DNA of 64,000 nucleotides from Rhodoferax sp. OV413. Its GTDB lineage: Bacteria > Pseudomonadota > Gammaproteobacteria > Burkholderiales > Burkholderiaceae_C. Both the position numbers and the translations under genes were made by a program. The stretch lies in contig NZ_FNJA01000003.1 of the NCBI RefSeq assembly GCF_900104385.1, forward strand, positions 310,001 to 374,000, given 5' to 3'. This document shows positions 17,764-27,974 of this stretch, piece by piece. The notes beneath the pieces are model-generated. The model saw only the letters and a program-made list of their open reading frames with translations. It was not told the DNA's origin and ran no database searches. Every line of letters starts with the position of its first letter. The stretch's first letter is position 1.

Positions 17764-20700
17764 TTAGAACGGCAGATCCATGCTGCGCAGATCACGCTTG
17801 GTTTCCACCATCACCAGCGGCTCGGCTTGCGCCACCACGATGGGAGGGCGTACCCGCGGCACATGCACTGGCCGGGGTTCAGCGGCGATCGCGGCCTGGA
17901 CGGCAGCAGCGCGCTCAGGCTGGGTACCCACCCATTGCAGACCCGAACTCTGGGCCAATTGGTCTAGCTCCGCCGTAGGCAGAGAGAAAGCTGGCATCTT
18001 GGGAGCCGCGGCCACCACCGGCGCTGCGGGTGCGGCTACCGGTGCGGCGACGCTCACAACCACTTCAGCTGCAACTGGCGCGACGGGCGCACGTTCCTGC
18101 ACCACCTCAGCCACCTCAGGGGCAGCGGCCGGAGCCACCGCCACCGAGCGCTCCACCAGCGATTCGGCTTGCGGCTCTACCGGGTTGGGCACGAAAGCCG
18201 CAGGCTCACCCGCGTTGTCGCGCGGCGCACGGTCCTTGCGGTCACGGCCATAACGGTCCCGCGAACGTTTTTCACGGCGCTGGGGTTCTTCAGCCTCGGG
18301 ACGGGCTTCGTTGCCAGCTTCGCCAGCCTCGGCTAGCACCGGGGCGCTTTCAGCGTCGGCAACCGCCGGCTTGGCGGCCGCGAAGTACGAAGGACGCTCT
18401 GGACGCTCAACGGCTTCCACCTCTGGCGCACGTGGCTCACGTTCGGCACGCGGTTCGCGGTCCTGGCGAGGCTCACGCTCCGCACGGGGTTCGCGTTCAG
18501 CACGTGGCTCACGCTCAGGGCGGGGGGCACGGCCAGACTCGGCTTCGGCAGAGGGTTCGCGCAGGTCGGGACGCGGCTCGTCCTGGCGGTCCCGGCCGGC
18601 TACGCCGTCTTCGCGACTGCCACGGCCACCACGGCCACCACGCGAGTTGCGTTCACCGCGCTCACCCGCATTGCGGGGCGCGCGCTCGGGACGGGGCTCT
18701 GCACCCGTAGCGTCAACGCTGACGGCACCAGCTTCGGCCACTACACCTGCTTCGCCTTGGGACAACAATGCCTGGCTGTCAGCTTCGGAACGCTCACGCG
18801 GACCCTGCTGACGGTCGCCGCGGCCACGGCCACCGCGGCCACGGCCTTGGGCGTCGACAGCACCTTCGGTACGCTCCGGGCGCTCGGCGCGCTCAGGACG
18901 GTCGGCCGCATTGCGCGGACCACGGTCCGGACGGGCTTCCTGGCCCTCACGGGCTTCACGGCCTTCGGCATTACGCGGACCCCGGCCAGCACTGCGGCCC
19001 TCACCACGCTCAGTGCGGCCTTCACGGCTTTCTGGCGCTTCATCGCGGCCGCCACGGCCACCGCGACCACCGCGACCGGAACCTTCACCGCGCGCATTGC
19101 GGCCTTCACGGCGTTCTTCGGTCTTGGCGGCTACGGGCGCTGGGGCGGGTGCCACAGGCACAACGACCGGCGCTGGGGCAGCACCAAACAGACCTTTGAG
19201 CCAGCCAAAGAAACCGGTCTCGACCGGCGCTGCCACCGGTGCGGGTGCGGCCACCACAGGTGCAGGCGCGGGTGCCACGGCTTTGGGCACGGCTTGCGGA
19301 GCGGGCGCGTCGGGCAGCACGCCCTTGATCACCGGGGTTTGCTTGTTGGTCGGCTCTTGCGAACGGCGCGTCACCGAGGTGGCATCGTCCACCACGTCGG
19401 CCATCTTGTAGCTGGCTTCGATGTGGTCCAGACGCGGGTCGTCGTGCTTCAGGCGTTCGAGCTTGTAGTTCGGCGTTTCCAGCGTCTTGTTGGGCACCAT
19501 CAGCACGTTGATACGCTGCTTCAGCTCGATCTTGGCGATTTCGGTACGCTTTTCGTTCAGCAGGAACGAAGCCACGTCGACTGGCACCTGGCACATCACC
19601 GAAGCGGTGTTGTCCTTCAGCGACTCTTCCTGGATGATGCGCAAGATTTGCAATGCCGAGCTTTCGGTATCGCGAATATGGCCGGAACCACCGCAACGGG
19701 GGCAAGGGATCGAAGCACCTTCGCTCAGCGCCGGGCGCAGGCGCTGGCGGCTCATCTCCATCAGGCCGAATTTGCTGATGGTGCCGAACTGCACGCGGGC
19801 GCGGTCTTGGCGCAGCGCGTCGCGCAGGCGGTTTTCCACGTCGCGGCGGTTGCGACTTTCTTCCATGTCGATAAAGTCGATCACGATCAGGCCACCCAAA
19901 TCGCGCAGACGCATCTGGCGCGCCACTTCTTCGGCAGCTTCCAGGTTGGTGCGGGTAGCGGTTTCCTCGATGTCGCCACCACGGATGGAGCGGGCCGAAT
20001 TCACGTCCACCGACACCAGGGCTTCGGTATGGTCGATCACGATGGCGCCGCCGGACGGCAGCTGCACGGTGCGGGCGTAGGCCGATTCGATCTGGTGCTC
20101 GATCTGGAAGCGGCTGAACAGCGGCGCGTCGTCGCGGTAGCGCTTGACCCGGGCTGCGTGCTCAGGCATCACATGGGCCATGAACTGCTGGGCCTGCTCG
20201 TACACGTCGTCGGTGTCGATCAGGATGTCGCCGATGTCGTTGTTGAAGTAGTCGCGGATGGCACGGATCACCAGGCTGGATTCCTGGTAAATCAGGAAAG
20301 CGCCCTTGCCCGACTTGCCGGCGCCGTCGATGGCAGTCCACAGCTTGAGCAGGTAGTTCAAGTCCCACTGCAGTTCAGGGGCGCTGCGGCCGATACCGGC
20401 GGTACGGGCAATGATGCTGGAGCCGTTCGGGTATTCGAGCTGGTCCATGGCTTCTTTGAGCTCGGCCCGGTCGTCGCCTTCGATGCGGCGCGACACACCA
20501 CCGCCACGCGGGTTGTTCGGCATCAGCACCACATAGCGGCCGGCCAGCGACACGAAGGTCGTCAGGGCGGCGCCCTTGTTGCCGCGCTCTTCTTTTTCGA
20601 CCTGGACCAGCAGTTCCTGGCCTTCGCGGATCACATCACTGATACGCGCCTGGTTGACCGGCACGCCCTGGGTGAAATACTGCTTGGAGATTTCTTTGAA

Positions 20701-20907
20701 GGGCAGAAAACCGTGGCGGTCTTCGCCGTAGTCGACAAAACAGGCTTCCAGCGAAGGCTCGACGCGGGTGACGACGGCCTTGTAGATATTGCCCTTGCGC
20801 TGTTCGCGCCCCTCGATTTCAATTTCGTAGTCGAGCAGTTTTTGCCCGTCCACAATCGCTAGCCGACGTTCTTCCGACTGCGTTGCATTAATCAGCATCC
20901 GTTTCAT
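17764..20907 (-). CDS. rne: Ribonuclease E
   Basis: A 1047-residue endoribonuclease, scaffold of the RNA degradosome. The N-terminal S1 domain spans about 35-120. Catalytic Asp301 ([12 protein letters not shown]) and Asp344 ([10 protein letters not shown]) bind metal. The zinc-link is Cys402/Cys405 (CPRCGGSGH). At 566-575 [10 protein letters not shown] resembles the amphipathic membrane-targeting segment. The remaining ~450 residues are disordered, with Arg/Gly blocks ([12 protein letters not shown]), a six-residue tandem repeat of EPRAER type, and Ala/Pro/Val-rich stretches. AAGGAAA lies just before the ATG, and a stem-loop precedes it. It is divergent from rluC, as in E. coli. Confidence 0.97.
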   Translation of the reverse strand: MKRMLINATQSEERRLAIVDGQKLLDYEIEIEGREQRKGNIYKAVVTRVEPSLEACFVDYGEDRHGFLPFKEISKQYFTQGVPVNQARISDVIREGQELLVQVEKEERGNKGAALTTFVSLAGRYVVLMPNNPRGGGVSRRIEGDDRAELKEAMDQLEYPNGSSIIARTAGIGRSAPELQWDLNYLLKLWTAIDGAGKSGKGAFLIYQESSLVIRAIRDYFNNDIGDILIDTDDVYEQAQQFMAHVMPEHAARVKRYRDDAPLFSRFQIEHQIESAYARTVQLPSGGAIVIDHTEALVSVDVNSARSIRGGDIEETATRTNLEAAEEVARQMRLRDLGGLIVIDFIDMEESRNRRDVENRLRDALRQDRARVQFGTISKFGLMEMSRQRLRPALSEGASIPCPRCGGSGHIRDTESSALQILRIIQEESLKDNTASVMCQVPVDVASFLLNEKRTEIAKIELKQRINVLMVPNKTLETPNYKLERLKHDDPRLDHIEASYKMADVVDDATSVTRRSQEPTNKQTPVIKGVLPDAPAPQAVPKAVAPAPAPVVAAPAPVAAPVETGFFGWLKGLFGAAPAPVVVPVAPAPAPVAAKTEERREGRNARGEGSGRGGRGGRGGRDEAPESREGRTERGEGRSAGRGPRNAEGREAREGQEARPDRGPRNAADRPERAERPERTEGAVDAQGRGRGGRGRGDRQQGPRERSEADSQALLSQGEAGVVAEAGAVSVDATGAEPRPERAPRNAGERGERNSRGGRGGRGSREDGVAGRDRQDEPRPDLREPSAEAESGRAPRPEREPRAEREPRAEREPRQDREPRAEREPRAPEVEAVERPERPSYFAAAKPAVADAESAPVLAEAGEAGNEARPEAEEPQRREKRSRDRYGRDRKDRAPRDNAGEPAAFVPNPVEPQAESLVERSVAVAPAAAPEVAEVVQERAPVAPVAAEVVVSVAAPVAAPAAPVVAAAPKMPAFSLPTAELDQLAQSSGLQWVGTQPERAAAVQAAIAAEPRPVHVPRVRPPIVVAQAEPLVMVETKRDLRSMDLPF
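18431..18520 (-). repeat. 18-bp tandem repeat in rne (EPRAER units)
   Basis: Five imperfect 18-base units in the rne C-terminal region encode EPRAER-like hexapeptides, with one unit reading EPRQDR. The charged repeat alternates acidic and basic residues and is probably a disordered RNA- or protein-binding segment. Unit number is likely to vary between strains. Confidence 0.85.
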
Positions 20908-20923
20908 GGTGCGTTTCCTTTGA

Positions 20924-20943
20924 CTGGACCACAGGGGGTCCAG
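20924..20943 (-). promoter_or_regulatory. Stem-loop in the rne 5' leader
   Basis: CTGGACC and GGTCCAG pair perfectly over seven bases around a six-base loop, ending 17 bases before the rne ATG and immediately upstream of its Shine-Dalgarno sequence. In E. coli, leader hairpins mediate feedback control of rne by its own product; a similar role here is inferred only from position. Confidence 0.55.
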
Positions 20944-21102
20944 AAATGTTCTTCAATTCAATATGGCCCAAATTGGGCCTTTTGATGCCTGAACAGACGC
21001 ATGGAAACAACCGGAATGACCGCAAGACTGCACTAGGTAAGCGTTGGCTTACAGGGTGACAGAGGGGGTATGGGGACGAAGGCGAGGAAGGTGGTGGGCA
21101 GA

Positions 21103-21155
21103 ACAGCTATTGAATTTATAGCTACTCGCGCATAGTAGATGTGCGCCAGGGGCAG
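21103..21155 (+). repeat. Dispersed palindromic repeat between rne and rluC
   Basis: The plus strand reads AGCTATTGAATTTATAGCT, ACTCGCGC, ten variable bases, then TGCGCCAGGGGCAG. This follows the family order of left arm, ATAGCT core, GCGC and the purine-rich right arm. It is intergenic. Confidence 0.7.
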
Positions 21156-21501
21156 TTCCATGCCAAAGACCGGGGCTATGAGCCACCGCCAGCAGGTTTG
21201 AACCATCACCATCAGCACAAGAGTTCTCGCTTCGATCCGTTGAGCCACCTGGGCACTACGTAGAACGTATTGGCACAGGTCGACAATTTGGGGGTATTCC
21301 GTATCCGTATTTCCATCGCGTCAGCCCGCCTCATCAGCGTTTGCGGCCATCGGCGCTAGGTTCGCGCGGCTTGGCAGCAGACAGCCTGGAGTGGCATCGA
21401 CCTCGCAGCGTTGTCGGTGTTGTGCTCTAAACTGTGGTGAATCAAGCACTTACGACACGACGCTGGTGAAAAATATTATAGGTGCTAACCACCCTCCCCC
21501 C

Positions 21502-22464
21502 ATGCCTGAAGTCAAATTCATTACGGTGGACCCTGACGACGCCGGCCAAAGGCTCGACAACTTCCTGATGCGCCACCTCAAAGGCGTGCCCAAAACCCAT
21601 GTCTACCGCATCATCCGCAGCGGCGAAGTGCGGGTCAACAAAGGCCGTGCGGCGGCCGACACCCGCATTGCAGGCGGCGACGTGGTGCGGCTGCCGCCGA
21701 CCCGGATTTCCGAACGGGTTGCCGAAAAGGCCGAAGCCATGGCCAGCGCACCAGCCCCCGCACGCGAATTCCCGGTGCTGCTGGAAGATGAGCACCTGCT
21801 GGCCATCGACAAACCGGCGGGTGTGGCCGTGCATGGCGGTAGCGGTGTCAGCTTTGGGGTCATCGAGCAGTTGCGCATGGCCCGCCCAAAGGCGCCGTTT
21901 CTGGAGCTGGTGCACCGGCTGGACCGGGAAACCTCAGGCATCCTGCTGCTAGCCAAGAAACGCAGCGCTCTGAAAAACGTGCAAGACCAGTTCCGCGAAC
22001 GCGAAACCGGCAAGACCTATCTGGCCCTGGTGCTAGGGCACTGGCCGGCCAACAAGAAGGTGTTGGACAAATCTTTACACAAGTACCTGCTGGCGAACGG
22101 AGAACGTCGGGTCAAGGTGGTGGCGAGGGACGACCCCGACGGCATGCGCTCGCTCACGCTGGTGAAGGTGGCCCAGCACTTTGCCGGCTTCAGCCTGCTG
22201 GAGGTAACTATCAAGACCGGCCGGACCCACCAGATCCGCGTGCACCTGGCTTCGGAAGGATTTCCGATTGCCGGTGATGACAAATATGGCGACTTTGAGG
22301 CCAACAAGGCTTTGTTGAAGCAGGGGCTCAAACGCATGTTTCTGCATGCATGGCGTTTGCAGTTGAGCCACCCCGCCAGTGGCGCGAGTGTGGAGCTCAA
22401 CGCCGCGCTGCCCAACGAGTTACAAAGCTTCATCAGCACCCAATCTGATAGCAGCAGCCCCTGA
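21502..22464 (+). CDS. rluC: 23S rRNA pseudouridine synthase, RluC type
   Basis: A 320-residue RluA/RluC-family enzyme. An N-terminal S4 RNA-binding domain (QRLDNFLMRHLKGVPKTHVY and GEVRVNKGRA) is followed by the catalytic HRLDRETSGILLLAK with Asp141, and by TGRTHQIRVHLA. RluC makes pseudouridines 955, 2504 and 2580 of 23S rRNA. Divergence from rne, as in E. coli, supports RluC over RluD. I use the ATG of MPEVKFITVD; the upstream open frame carries no conserved sequence. Confidence 0.93.
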   Translation: MPEVKFITVDPDDAGQRLDNFLMRHLKGVPKTHVYRIIRSGEVRVNKGRAAADTRIAGGDVVRLPPTRISERVAEKAEAMASAPAPAREFPVLLEDEHLLAIDKPAGVAVHGGSGVSFGVIEQLRMARPKAPFLELVHRLDRETSGILLLAKKRSALKNVQDQFRERETGKTYLALVLGHWPANKKVLDKSLHKYLLANGERRVKVVARDDPDGMRSLTLVKVAQHFAGFSLLEVTIKTGRTHQIRVHLASEGFPIAGDDKYGDFEANKALLKQGLKRMFLHAWRLQLSHPASGASVELNAALPNELQSFISTQSDSSSP

Positions 22465-22547
22465 ATAGGTGCGGCTGCGCCATTTACAGCCGCCACTGAA
22501 TCGGTGATGATTCGGTTACCTTTTGCTACCTGCTACATTTTGGGCTT

Positions 22548-24281
22548 ATGGCCGCTGTTGAACCCTTCACCAAAGAAACCTCTACCGTAGCGCTTCCCGG
22601 CTTGGGAAGGGTTTTGATTTCTGCCGGAAAGCTGGGGCAAAAGTCGGCCGAAGACATTTACCGCAAAGCCCAAAGCAACCGCACCAGTTTTATCGCCGAA
22701 CTGATGACCTCGGGCGTGGTGTCTGCATCCGACCTGGCGCACACCATGTCCACCGCGTTCGCAGCCCCCTTGCTCGACATTGACGCGGTAGACCGCGAAC
22801 GCCTGCCCAGAGACCTGCTGGACGGCAAGATCTGCCAAGCCTACCGCGTGGTCGTGCTGAGCAAGCGCAACAACCGCCTGATCGTCGCCACCGCCGACCC
22901 GTCCGACCAGGAGGCCGCGGAAAAAATCAAGTTCTCCACCCAGTTAGGCGTGGACTGGATCATTGCCGAATACGACAAGCTGTCCAAGATCGTGGACGCC
23001 AACTCCGTGTCCGCCAATGAAGCCATGGGCAACATCATTGGTGGCGACTTCGATTTCGACGACACCAACATGGGTGTGCCGGAAGAAGCCGCAGAAATCA
23101 ATGCCAACGAGGTCGAGGATGCCCCGGTCGTCAAGTTCCTGCACAAGATGCTGCTCGACGCATTCGGCATGCGGGCTTCGGACTTGCACTTTGAACCCTA
23201 CGAGCACAACTACCGCGTGCGCTTCCGGATTGACGGTGAATTGCGCGAAATCGCCTCGCCACCGGTAGCCATCAAGGACAAGCTGGCCTCGCGCATCAAA
23301 GTAATCTCACGACTCGACATCTCCGAAAAACGCGTGCCGCAAGACGGCAAGATGAAGCTCAAGATCGGACCGGACCGGGTGATCGACTTCCGCGTCAGCA
23401 CCTTGCCTACCCTGTTTGGCGAAAAGATCGTGATCCGGATTCTGGATCCGAGCAGCGCAAAGTTGGGCATTGACGCGCTGGGCTACGAGCCTGAAGAAAA
23501 AGAGCGGGTCATGCATGCGATTGGCCGGCCCTACGGCATGGTGCTGGTCACCGGCCCCACAGGTTCGGGAAAAACCGTGTCGCTTTACACCTTCCTCAAC
23601 CTGCTAAACAAGCCAGGTGTCAACATCGCCACGGCGGAAGATCCGTCCGAAATCAACCTGCCGGGGGTCAACCAGGTCAATGTCAATGACAAGGCCGGCC
23701 TGACGTTTGCCGTCGCCCTGAAATCCTTTCTGCGCCAGGATCCCGACATCATCATGGTCGGCGAAATCCGCGACCTGGAAACCGCCGATATCTCCATCAA
23801 GGCCGCGCAAACCGGCCACTTGGTGCTGTCCACCCTACACACCAACGATGCGCCCACCACCTTGACGCGGATGCGCAATATGGGTATTGCGCCGTTCAAC
23901 ATTGCTTCTAGCGTGATTTTGATCACCGCCCAGCGCCTGGCGCGGCGCTTGTGCCCGGTGTGCAAGGCGCATATCGAGATTCCACAGAAAACCCTGTTGG
24001 AATCTGGTTTTGAGGCCGAAGAACTGAATGGCTCCTGGAAGCCTTATGGCCCGATAGGCTGCAATGCCTGCAATAACGGCTACAAAGGCCGGGTGGGCAT
24101 TTACCAGGTGATGCCGATTTCCGATGAAATCCAACGCATCATCCTGCGCGATGGCAGTGCCATGGATATTGCCGAACAGGCCAGAATCGAAGGCGTGCGC
24201 ACGCTGCGCCAGGCCGGTTTGCACAAAGTCAAGCTAGGGTTGACCTCGCTGGAAGAAGTGCTCGCCGTGAGCAATGAATAG
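22548..24281 (+). CDS. pilB: Type IV pilus assembly ATPase PilB
   Basis: A 577-residue GspE/PilB ATPase that powers pilus extension at the inner membrane. An N-terminal MshEN-like domain is followed by [11 protein letters not shown], Walker A GPTGSGKT at 336-343, the Asp box and Walker B ([17 protein letters not shown]), the His box [13 protein letters not shown], and the zinc motif CPVC...[11 protein letters not shown]. The last marks a PilB/GspE extension motor rather than PilT. It begins a run pilB-pilC-pilD. Confidence 0.95.
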   Translation: MAAVEPFTKETSTVALPGLGRVLISAGKLGQKSAEDIYRKAQSNRTSFIAELMTSGVVSASDLAHTMSTAFAAPLLDIDAVDRERLPRDLLDGKICQAYRVVVLSKRNNRLIVATADPSDQEAAEKIKFSTQLGVDWIIAEYDKLSKIVDANSVSANEAMGNIIGGDFDFDDTNMGVPEEAAEINANEVEDAPVVKFLHKMLLDAFGMRASDLHFEPYEHNYRVRFRIDGELREIASPPVAIKDKLASRIKVISRLDISEKRVPQDGKMKLKIGPDRVIDFRVSTLPTLFGEKIVIRILDPSSAKLGIDALGYEPEEKERVMHAIGRPYGMVLVTGPTGSGKTVSLYTFLNLLNKPGVNIATAEDPSEINLPGVNQVNVNDKAGLTFAVALKSFLRQDPDIIMVGEIRDLETADISIKAAQTGHLVLSTLHTNDAPTTLTRMRNMGIAPFNIASSVILITAQRLARRLCPVCKAHIEIPQKTLLESGFEAEELNGSWKPYGPIGCNACNNGYKGRVGIYQVMPISDEIQRIILRDGSAMDIAEQARIEGVRTLRQAGLHKVKLGLTSLEEVLAVSNE

Positions 24282-24307
24282 ACCACGACGGACGTACAAG
24301 GCATTCC

Positions 24308-25525
24308 ATGGCAACTGCATCGCCCAGAGACGTTAAAGAGTTTGTCTTCGAATGGGAAGGCAAGGACCGCAATGGCAAACAGGTGCGCGGCGAAACCCGC
24401 GCTGCGGGCGAAAACCAGGTCCAGGCATCCTTGCGCCGCCAAGGCGTATTTCCGACCAAGATCAAGAAGCGCCGCATGCGCTCGGGCAAAAGCATCAAGC
24501 CCAAGGACATCGCGATCTTTACGCGCCAGCTGGCTACCATGATGAAAGCCGGTGTGCCCCTGCTGCAGGCCTTTGACATCGTGGGACGCGGCAATGCCAA
24601 CGCCAGCGTGACCAAACTGCTGAACGATATTCGCCAAGATGTGGAAACAGGTAGCTCACTGAGCGCGGCGTTTCGCAAGTTTCCGCTGTACTTCGACAGC
24701 CTGTACTGCAACCTAGTAGAGGCTGGCGAGGCCGCCGGTATTCTGGAAGCTCTGCTGGACCGGCTGGCGGTCTATATGGAAAAGACCGAGGCGATCAAAT
24801 CCAAGATCAAATCGGCGCTGATGTACCCCGCCTCGGTGGTGGTGGTGGCGTTTGTAGTGGTGGCGGTGATCATGATTTTTGTGATTCCGGCGTTCAAGGA
24901 AGTTTTCAGCAGTTTCGGGGCAGATTTGCCCGCTCCTACGTTATTTGTGATGGCTATCAGTGAAGTATTTGTTCGCTATTGGTGGCTTATCTTCGGCGGC
25001 ATCGGTGCTGGCTTTTATTTCTTTATGCAAGCTTGGCAGCGCAACGTCAAGATGCAGCAAGTGATGGACCGGATCATGCTCAAACTGCCGGTATTCGGCG
25101 CATTGGTAGAGAAGTCATGTATCGCCCGCTGGACTCGCACGTTGTCCACCATGTTTGCCGCCGGTGTCCCGTTAGTTGAAGCTCTTGATTCGGTAGGCGG
25201 GGCTTCTGGCAACTCGGTGTTTCAGATTGCCACCGAGAAGATCCAGCAAGAAGTCTCCACCGGCACCAGTCTGACGACGGCCATGACCAACGCCAAAATC
25301 TTCCCTTCGATGGTGCTGCAGATGTGCTCCATCGGCGAAGAATCCGGTTCCATCGACCATATGCTGGGCAAGGCGGCCGACTTCTACGAAGCCGAAGTAG
25401 ACGATATGGTGGCCGGTTTGTCCAGCCTGATGGAGCCCATCATCATCGTGTTCCTGGGCACCTTGATCGGCGGCATTGTGGTTTCCATGTACCTGCCGAT
25501 CTTCAAACTGGGCCAAGTCGTCTAA
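24308..25525 (+). CDS. pilC: Type IV pilus inner-membrane platform protein PilC
   Basis: A 405-residue GspF/PilC protein. Two T2SSF domains are visible: the first around FTRQLATMMKAGVPLLQAF, the second around WTRTLSTMFAAGVPLVEAL. Membrane segments lie at about 174-195, 220-238 and 380-400. It couples PilB rotation to pilin insertion. The stop codon overlaps the pilD start by one base (TAATG). Confidence 0.95.
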   Translation: MATASPRDVKEFVFEWEGKDRNGKQVRGETRAAGENQVQASLRRQGVFPTKIKKRRMRSGKSIKPKDIAIFTRQLATMMKAGVPLLQAFDIVGRGNANASVTKLLNDIRQDVETGSSLSAAFRKFPLYFDSLYCNLVEAGEAAGILEALLDRLAVYMEKTEAIKSKIKSALMYPASVVVVAFVVVAVIMIFVIPAFKEVFSSFGADLPAPTLFVMAISEVFVRYWWLIFGGIGAGFYFFMQAWQRNVKMQQVMDRIMLKLPVFGALVEKSCIARWTRTLSTMFAAGVPLVEALDSVGGASGNSVFQIATEKIQQEVSTGTSLTTAMTNAKIFPSMVLQMCSIGEESGSIDHMLGKAADFYEAEVDDMVAGLSSLMEPIIIVFLGTLIGGIVVSMYLPIFKLGQVV

Positions 25526-26367
25526 TGCCGGAACTGCAGTGGATGGTGGCCCTGCTGGGTGGTCTTTTCGGTCTGATGCTTGGCAGTTTTCTGAACGTAG
25601 TTGTGCACCGCCTGCCCAAGATGATGGAACGGCAATGGGCCGCCGAATACGCTGAAATGCAGGGCATCGAGCCGGCCACGGCAGAGCCGTTCAATCTGCT
25701 GCTGCCGCGTTCACGCTGCCCGCACTGTGGGCAACAGATCCGCTGGTACGAGAACATACCGGTTCTTAGCTACCTGTTCTTGCGCGGAAAATGCTCGGCC
25801 TGCAGTGCCAAAATCAGTCCCCGCTATCCGGCTGTGGAGCTGGCGACCGGCGCACTGTTTTTCTTCTGTCTATGGCAATGGGGCCCCACCACCACCGGGC
25901 TGGCCTGGTGCGGCTTTGCCGCGGCACTGCTGGCGCTGGCCCTGATCGACTGGGACACCACCCTGCTGCCCGACGACATAACCCTGCCGCTGCTCTGGGC
26001 TGGGCTGATCGGCTCGGCATTGCACTGGACCTCGGTCCCGCTGTTTACAGCCTTGTGGGGCTGCGTCGCGGGCTACATGTCCTTGTGGATCATTTACTGG
26101 GCCTTCAAACTGCTGACCGGCAAGGAGGGCATGGGCTATGGCGACTTCAAGCTGTTTGCGGCGCTAGGCGCCTGGTTTGGCTGGGAAGCCCTGGTACCGA
26201 TGATTCTGATGGCCTCGGTGATCGGCGCGGTGGTGGGCATCGCCATGAAGTTCAGCTCCGGCTTGCGCGAAGGGGGCTACATACCGTTCGGGCCATTTCT
26301 GGCGGGAGCGGGCCTGACCGCCATGGTCTTCGGACCCAACGCCATCCTGCACGCTATTGGTTTGTAA
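25525..26367 (+). CDS. pilD: Prepilin leader peptidase / N-methyltransferase
   Basis: A 280-residue polytopic membrane aspartic peptidase that cleaves and methylates type IV prepilins. The zinc-binding cysteines are at 65, 68, 90 and 93 (CPHCGQQI and CSACSAKI). Catalytic aspartates are Asp142/Asp144 in LIDWDTTLLPDD and Asp207 in GMGYGDFKLF, the GxGD signature, spaced 65 residues as expected. Its start is fixed by the TAATG junction with pilC. No pilin gene is in this window. Confidence 0.95.
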   Translation: MPELQWMVALLGGLFGLMLGSFLNVVVHRLPKMMERQWAAEYAEMQGIEPATAEPFNLLLPRSRCPHCGQQIRWYENIPVLSYLFLRGKCSACSAKISPRYPAVELATGALFFFCLWQWGPTTTGLAWCGFAAALLALALIDWDTTLLPDDITLPLLWAGLIGSALHWTSVPLFTALWGCVAGYMSLWIIYWAFKLLTGKEGMGYGDFKLFAALGAWFGWEALVPMILMASVIGAVVGIAMKFSSGLREGGYIPFGPFLAGAGLTAMVFGPNAILHAIGL

Positions 26368-26371
26368 AAGT

Positions 26372-26980
26372 ATGCAACCGTGCCTTCGGATCGGGCTTAC
26401 CGGTGGCATCGGCAGCGGCAAGAGTACGGTCGCGCAGATGCTGCAAGACCTGGGCGCCACGGTCGTTGATGCCGATGCCATTTCGCGCGCCGCCACGGCT
26501 GCTGGCGGCTCTGCCATCGAGGCCATCCGAGCCACTTTTGGCGCCCAATTCATTACCACCGAAGGTGCCATGGACCGCGACCGGATGCGGGCCCTGGCCT
26601 TCTCGGAACCCGATGCCAAGAAGCGCCTGGAAGCCATCGTCCACCCTCTGGTAGGCCAGGCAATCGAAGCCCAATTCCAGGCGGCCCAAGCGGCAGGATC
26701 CCGCTGTGTGGTGTTCGATATTCCCCTGCTGGTTGAGTCGGGACACTGGCGCCATCGGCTCGACCAGATCCTGGTCGTGGACTGCCTGGAGGACACGCAA
26801 GTCGCCCGGGTACTCGCGCGCAATGGCCTAGATGAGGCCACGGTACGCAAGGTGATCCAGACCCAGGCCAGCCGTACCGAACGGCTCGCAGTTGCCGACT
26901 GGGTGATCTTTAACGATGGCCTGACGCTGGACCAGCTGCGCGCAGAGGTCCGCAAAATCGCCCCCCACTTCGGGCTATGA
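26372..26980 (+). CDS. coaE: Dephospho-CoA kinase
   Basis: A 202-residue kinase for the last step of coenzyme A synthesis. The P-loop GLTGGIGSGKSTVA is near the N-terminus, followed by VVDADAISR and the conserved FDIPLLVESG. The ATG at MQPCLRIGLTGG is preferred to a TTG 15 bases earlier that would overlap pilD. Only four bases separate it from pilD. The pilD-coaE-zapD-yacG-mutT order is the E. coli hofB-coaE-zapD-yacG arrangement. Confidence 0.96.
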   Translation: MQPCLRIGLTGGIGSGKSTVAQMLQDLGATVVDADAISRAATAAGGSAIEAIRATFGAQFITTEGAMDRDRMRALAFSEPDAKKRLEAIVHPLVGQAIEAQFQAAQAAGSRCVVFDIPLLVESGHWRHRLDQILVVDCLEDTQVARVLARNGLDEATVRKVIQTQASRTERLAVADWVIFNDGLTLDQLRAEVRKIAPHFGL

Positions 26981-27001
26981 TGCCGCCACTGGAAAAACAG
27001 C

Positions 27002-27757
27002 GTGATCCTCTACGAATACCCATTTAACGAACGTATCCGCACCTACCTGCGGCTGGAGCATCTGTTTCGGCGTTTGGGCGAGTTGGTGCCCAGAGAACAC
27101 GCGCTGGACCACCATTACGCGCTCACAACCATCTTTGAAATCATGGACGTGGCAGCCCGCGCCGACCTCAAATCGGACGTGATGCGGGATCTGGAAAAAC
27201 AGAAAACCATACTCAACGGCTACCGCGGCAACCCCTCCATCGCCGAAGAAGTGCTAGACGACGTCATCGCCCAGCTGGACCGCTGCTACACCGCGCTGCA
27301 TGAGCAACCGGGCAAGGCTGGCCATGCACTCACCGAAAACGACTGGCTGATGGGCTTGCGAAGTCGCGTCAGCATTCCCGGTGGTACCTGCGGCTTTGAT
27401 CTGCCCGCGTATTTTGCTTGGCAACATAAGCCCGCAACGGTGCGCCGCAGCGCCATCGAGCACTGGGCATCCACCCTGGCCCCGCTGGCCGAGTCCATCC
27501 ACCACCTGCTGAAGATGCTGCGCGATTCGGGGGCACCGCAAAAAGTGATCGCCATCGCCGGCCAATTCCAGCAAAACCTGCCGCAGGGCCGCACCTACCA
27601 GTTGCTGCGCCTGCGCATTGATCCCGAGCTGGGCCTGATACCCGAAATCAGCGGCAACCGGTTGATGGTCTCGGTGCGCATGATGCGCCACGAGGCGGAT
27701 GACCGCCTGCACGCCTGCAGCGAAGATGCTTCGTTTGAACTGACACTGTGTGCATGA
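27002..27757 (+). CDS. zapD: Cell division protein ZapD
   Basis: A 251-residue protein of the ZapD (DUF1342) family, a cytoplasmic factor that bundles FtsZ filaments at the division ring. It opens with the conserved ILYEYPFNERIRTYLRLEHL, and has LRSRVSIPGGTCGFDLPAYF in the middle. The start codon is GTG. It overlaps yacG by four bases (ATGA) and follows coaE by 21 bases. Confidence 0.95.
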   Translation: MILYEYPFNERIRTYLRLEHLFRRLGELVPREHALDHHYALTTIFEIMDVAARADLKSDVMRDLEKQKTILNGYRGNPSIAEEVLDDVIAQLDRCYTALHEQPGKAGHALTENDWLMGLRSRVSIPGGTCGFDLPAYFAWQHKPATVRRSAIEHWASTLAPLAESIHHLLKMLRDSGAPQKVIAIAGQFQQNLPQGRTYQLLRLRIDPELGLIPEISGNRLMVSVRMMRHEADDRLHACSEDASFELTLCA

Positions 27758-27972
27758 GCATGACTGACACCGACGCCACTCTTCCCAAAAAATGGGTCGT
27801 CTGCCCGACCTGCAAAGGCAAAAGCCTGTATGCAGCCAGCAATGCGTACCGGCCGTTTTGCAGCGAGCGCTGTAAAAACGTGGACTTTGGCGCCTGGGCC
27901 AGTGCCAGCTTCAGCCTACCGGCCGATGCACCGCCGGATGACATCGTCTTCGGCGATGCCCGGTTGCAATAG
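27754..27972 (+). CDS. yacG: DNA gyrase inhibitor YacG (zinc protein)
   Basis: A 72-residue zinc protein. The four ligands form CPTCKGKS ... FCSERCKNVD, the YacG CxxC-x15-CxxxC pattern, followed by DFGAWA. YacG binds the GyrB C-terminal region and inhibits gyrase in E. coli. I place the start at the ATG that overlaps the zapD stop; an in-frame ATG two codons later is equally possible. Confidence 0.93.
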   Translation: MSMTDTDATLPKKWVVCPTCKGKSLYAASNAYRPFCSERCKNVDFGAWASASFSLPADAPPDDIVFGDARLQ

Positions 27973-27974
27973 AT

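Larger units (their letters stand above)
20908..21501. other. Gene-free interval between rne and rluC
   Basis: About 590 bases with no convincing gene. The rne-proximal part holds the rne ribosome site, a stem-loop and an AT-richer stretch likely to be the rne 5' untranslated region. The middle holds one copy of the dispersed repeat. The rest should contain the two divergent promoters, which I could not place with confidence. A 71-codon open frame on the minus strand here lacks family features and overlaps the repeat, so I do not call it. Confidence 0.7.

Noticed and set aside
18431-19100. Regular repeats resembling a CRISPR or minisatellite array
   Set aside because: The repeats are 18-base coding units within the disordered tail of RNase E, without spacers; no cas genes are present.
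18757-20862. A 701-codon open frame antisense to rne
   Set aside because: It exactly mirrors the catalytic part of RNase E; long antisense frames are common in GC-rich genes and the translation shows no family features.
21033-21248. A 71-codon frame on the minus strand upstream of rne
   Set aside because: No recognisable homology, weak start context, and it crosses the dispersed repeat copy; kept as non-coding.
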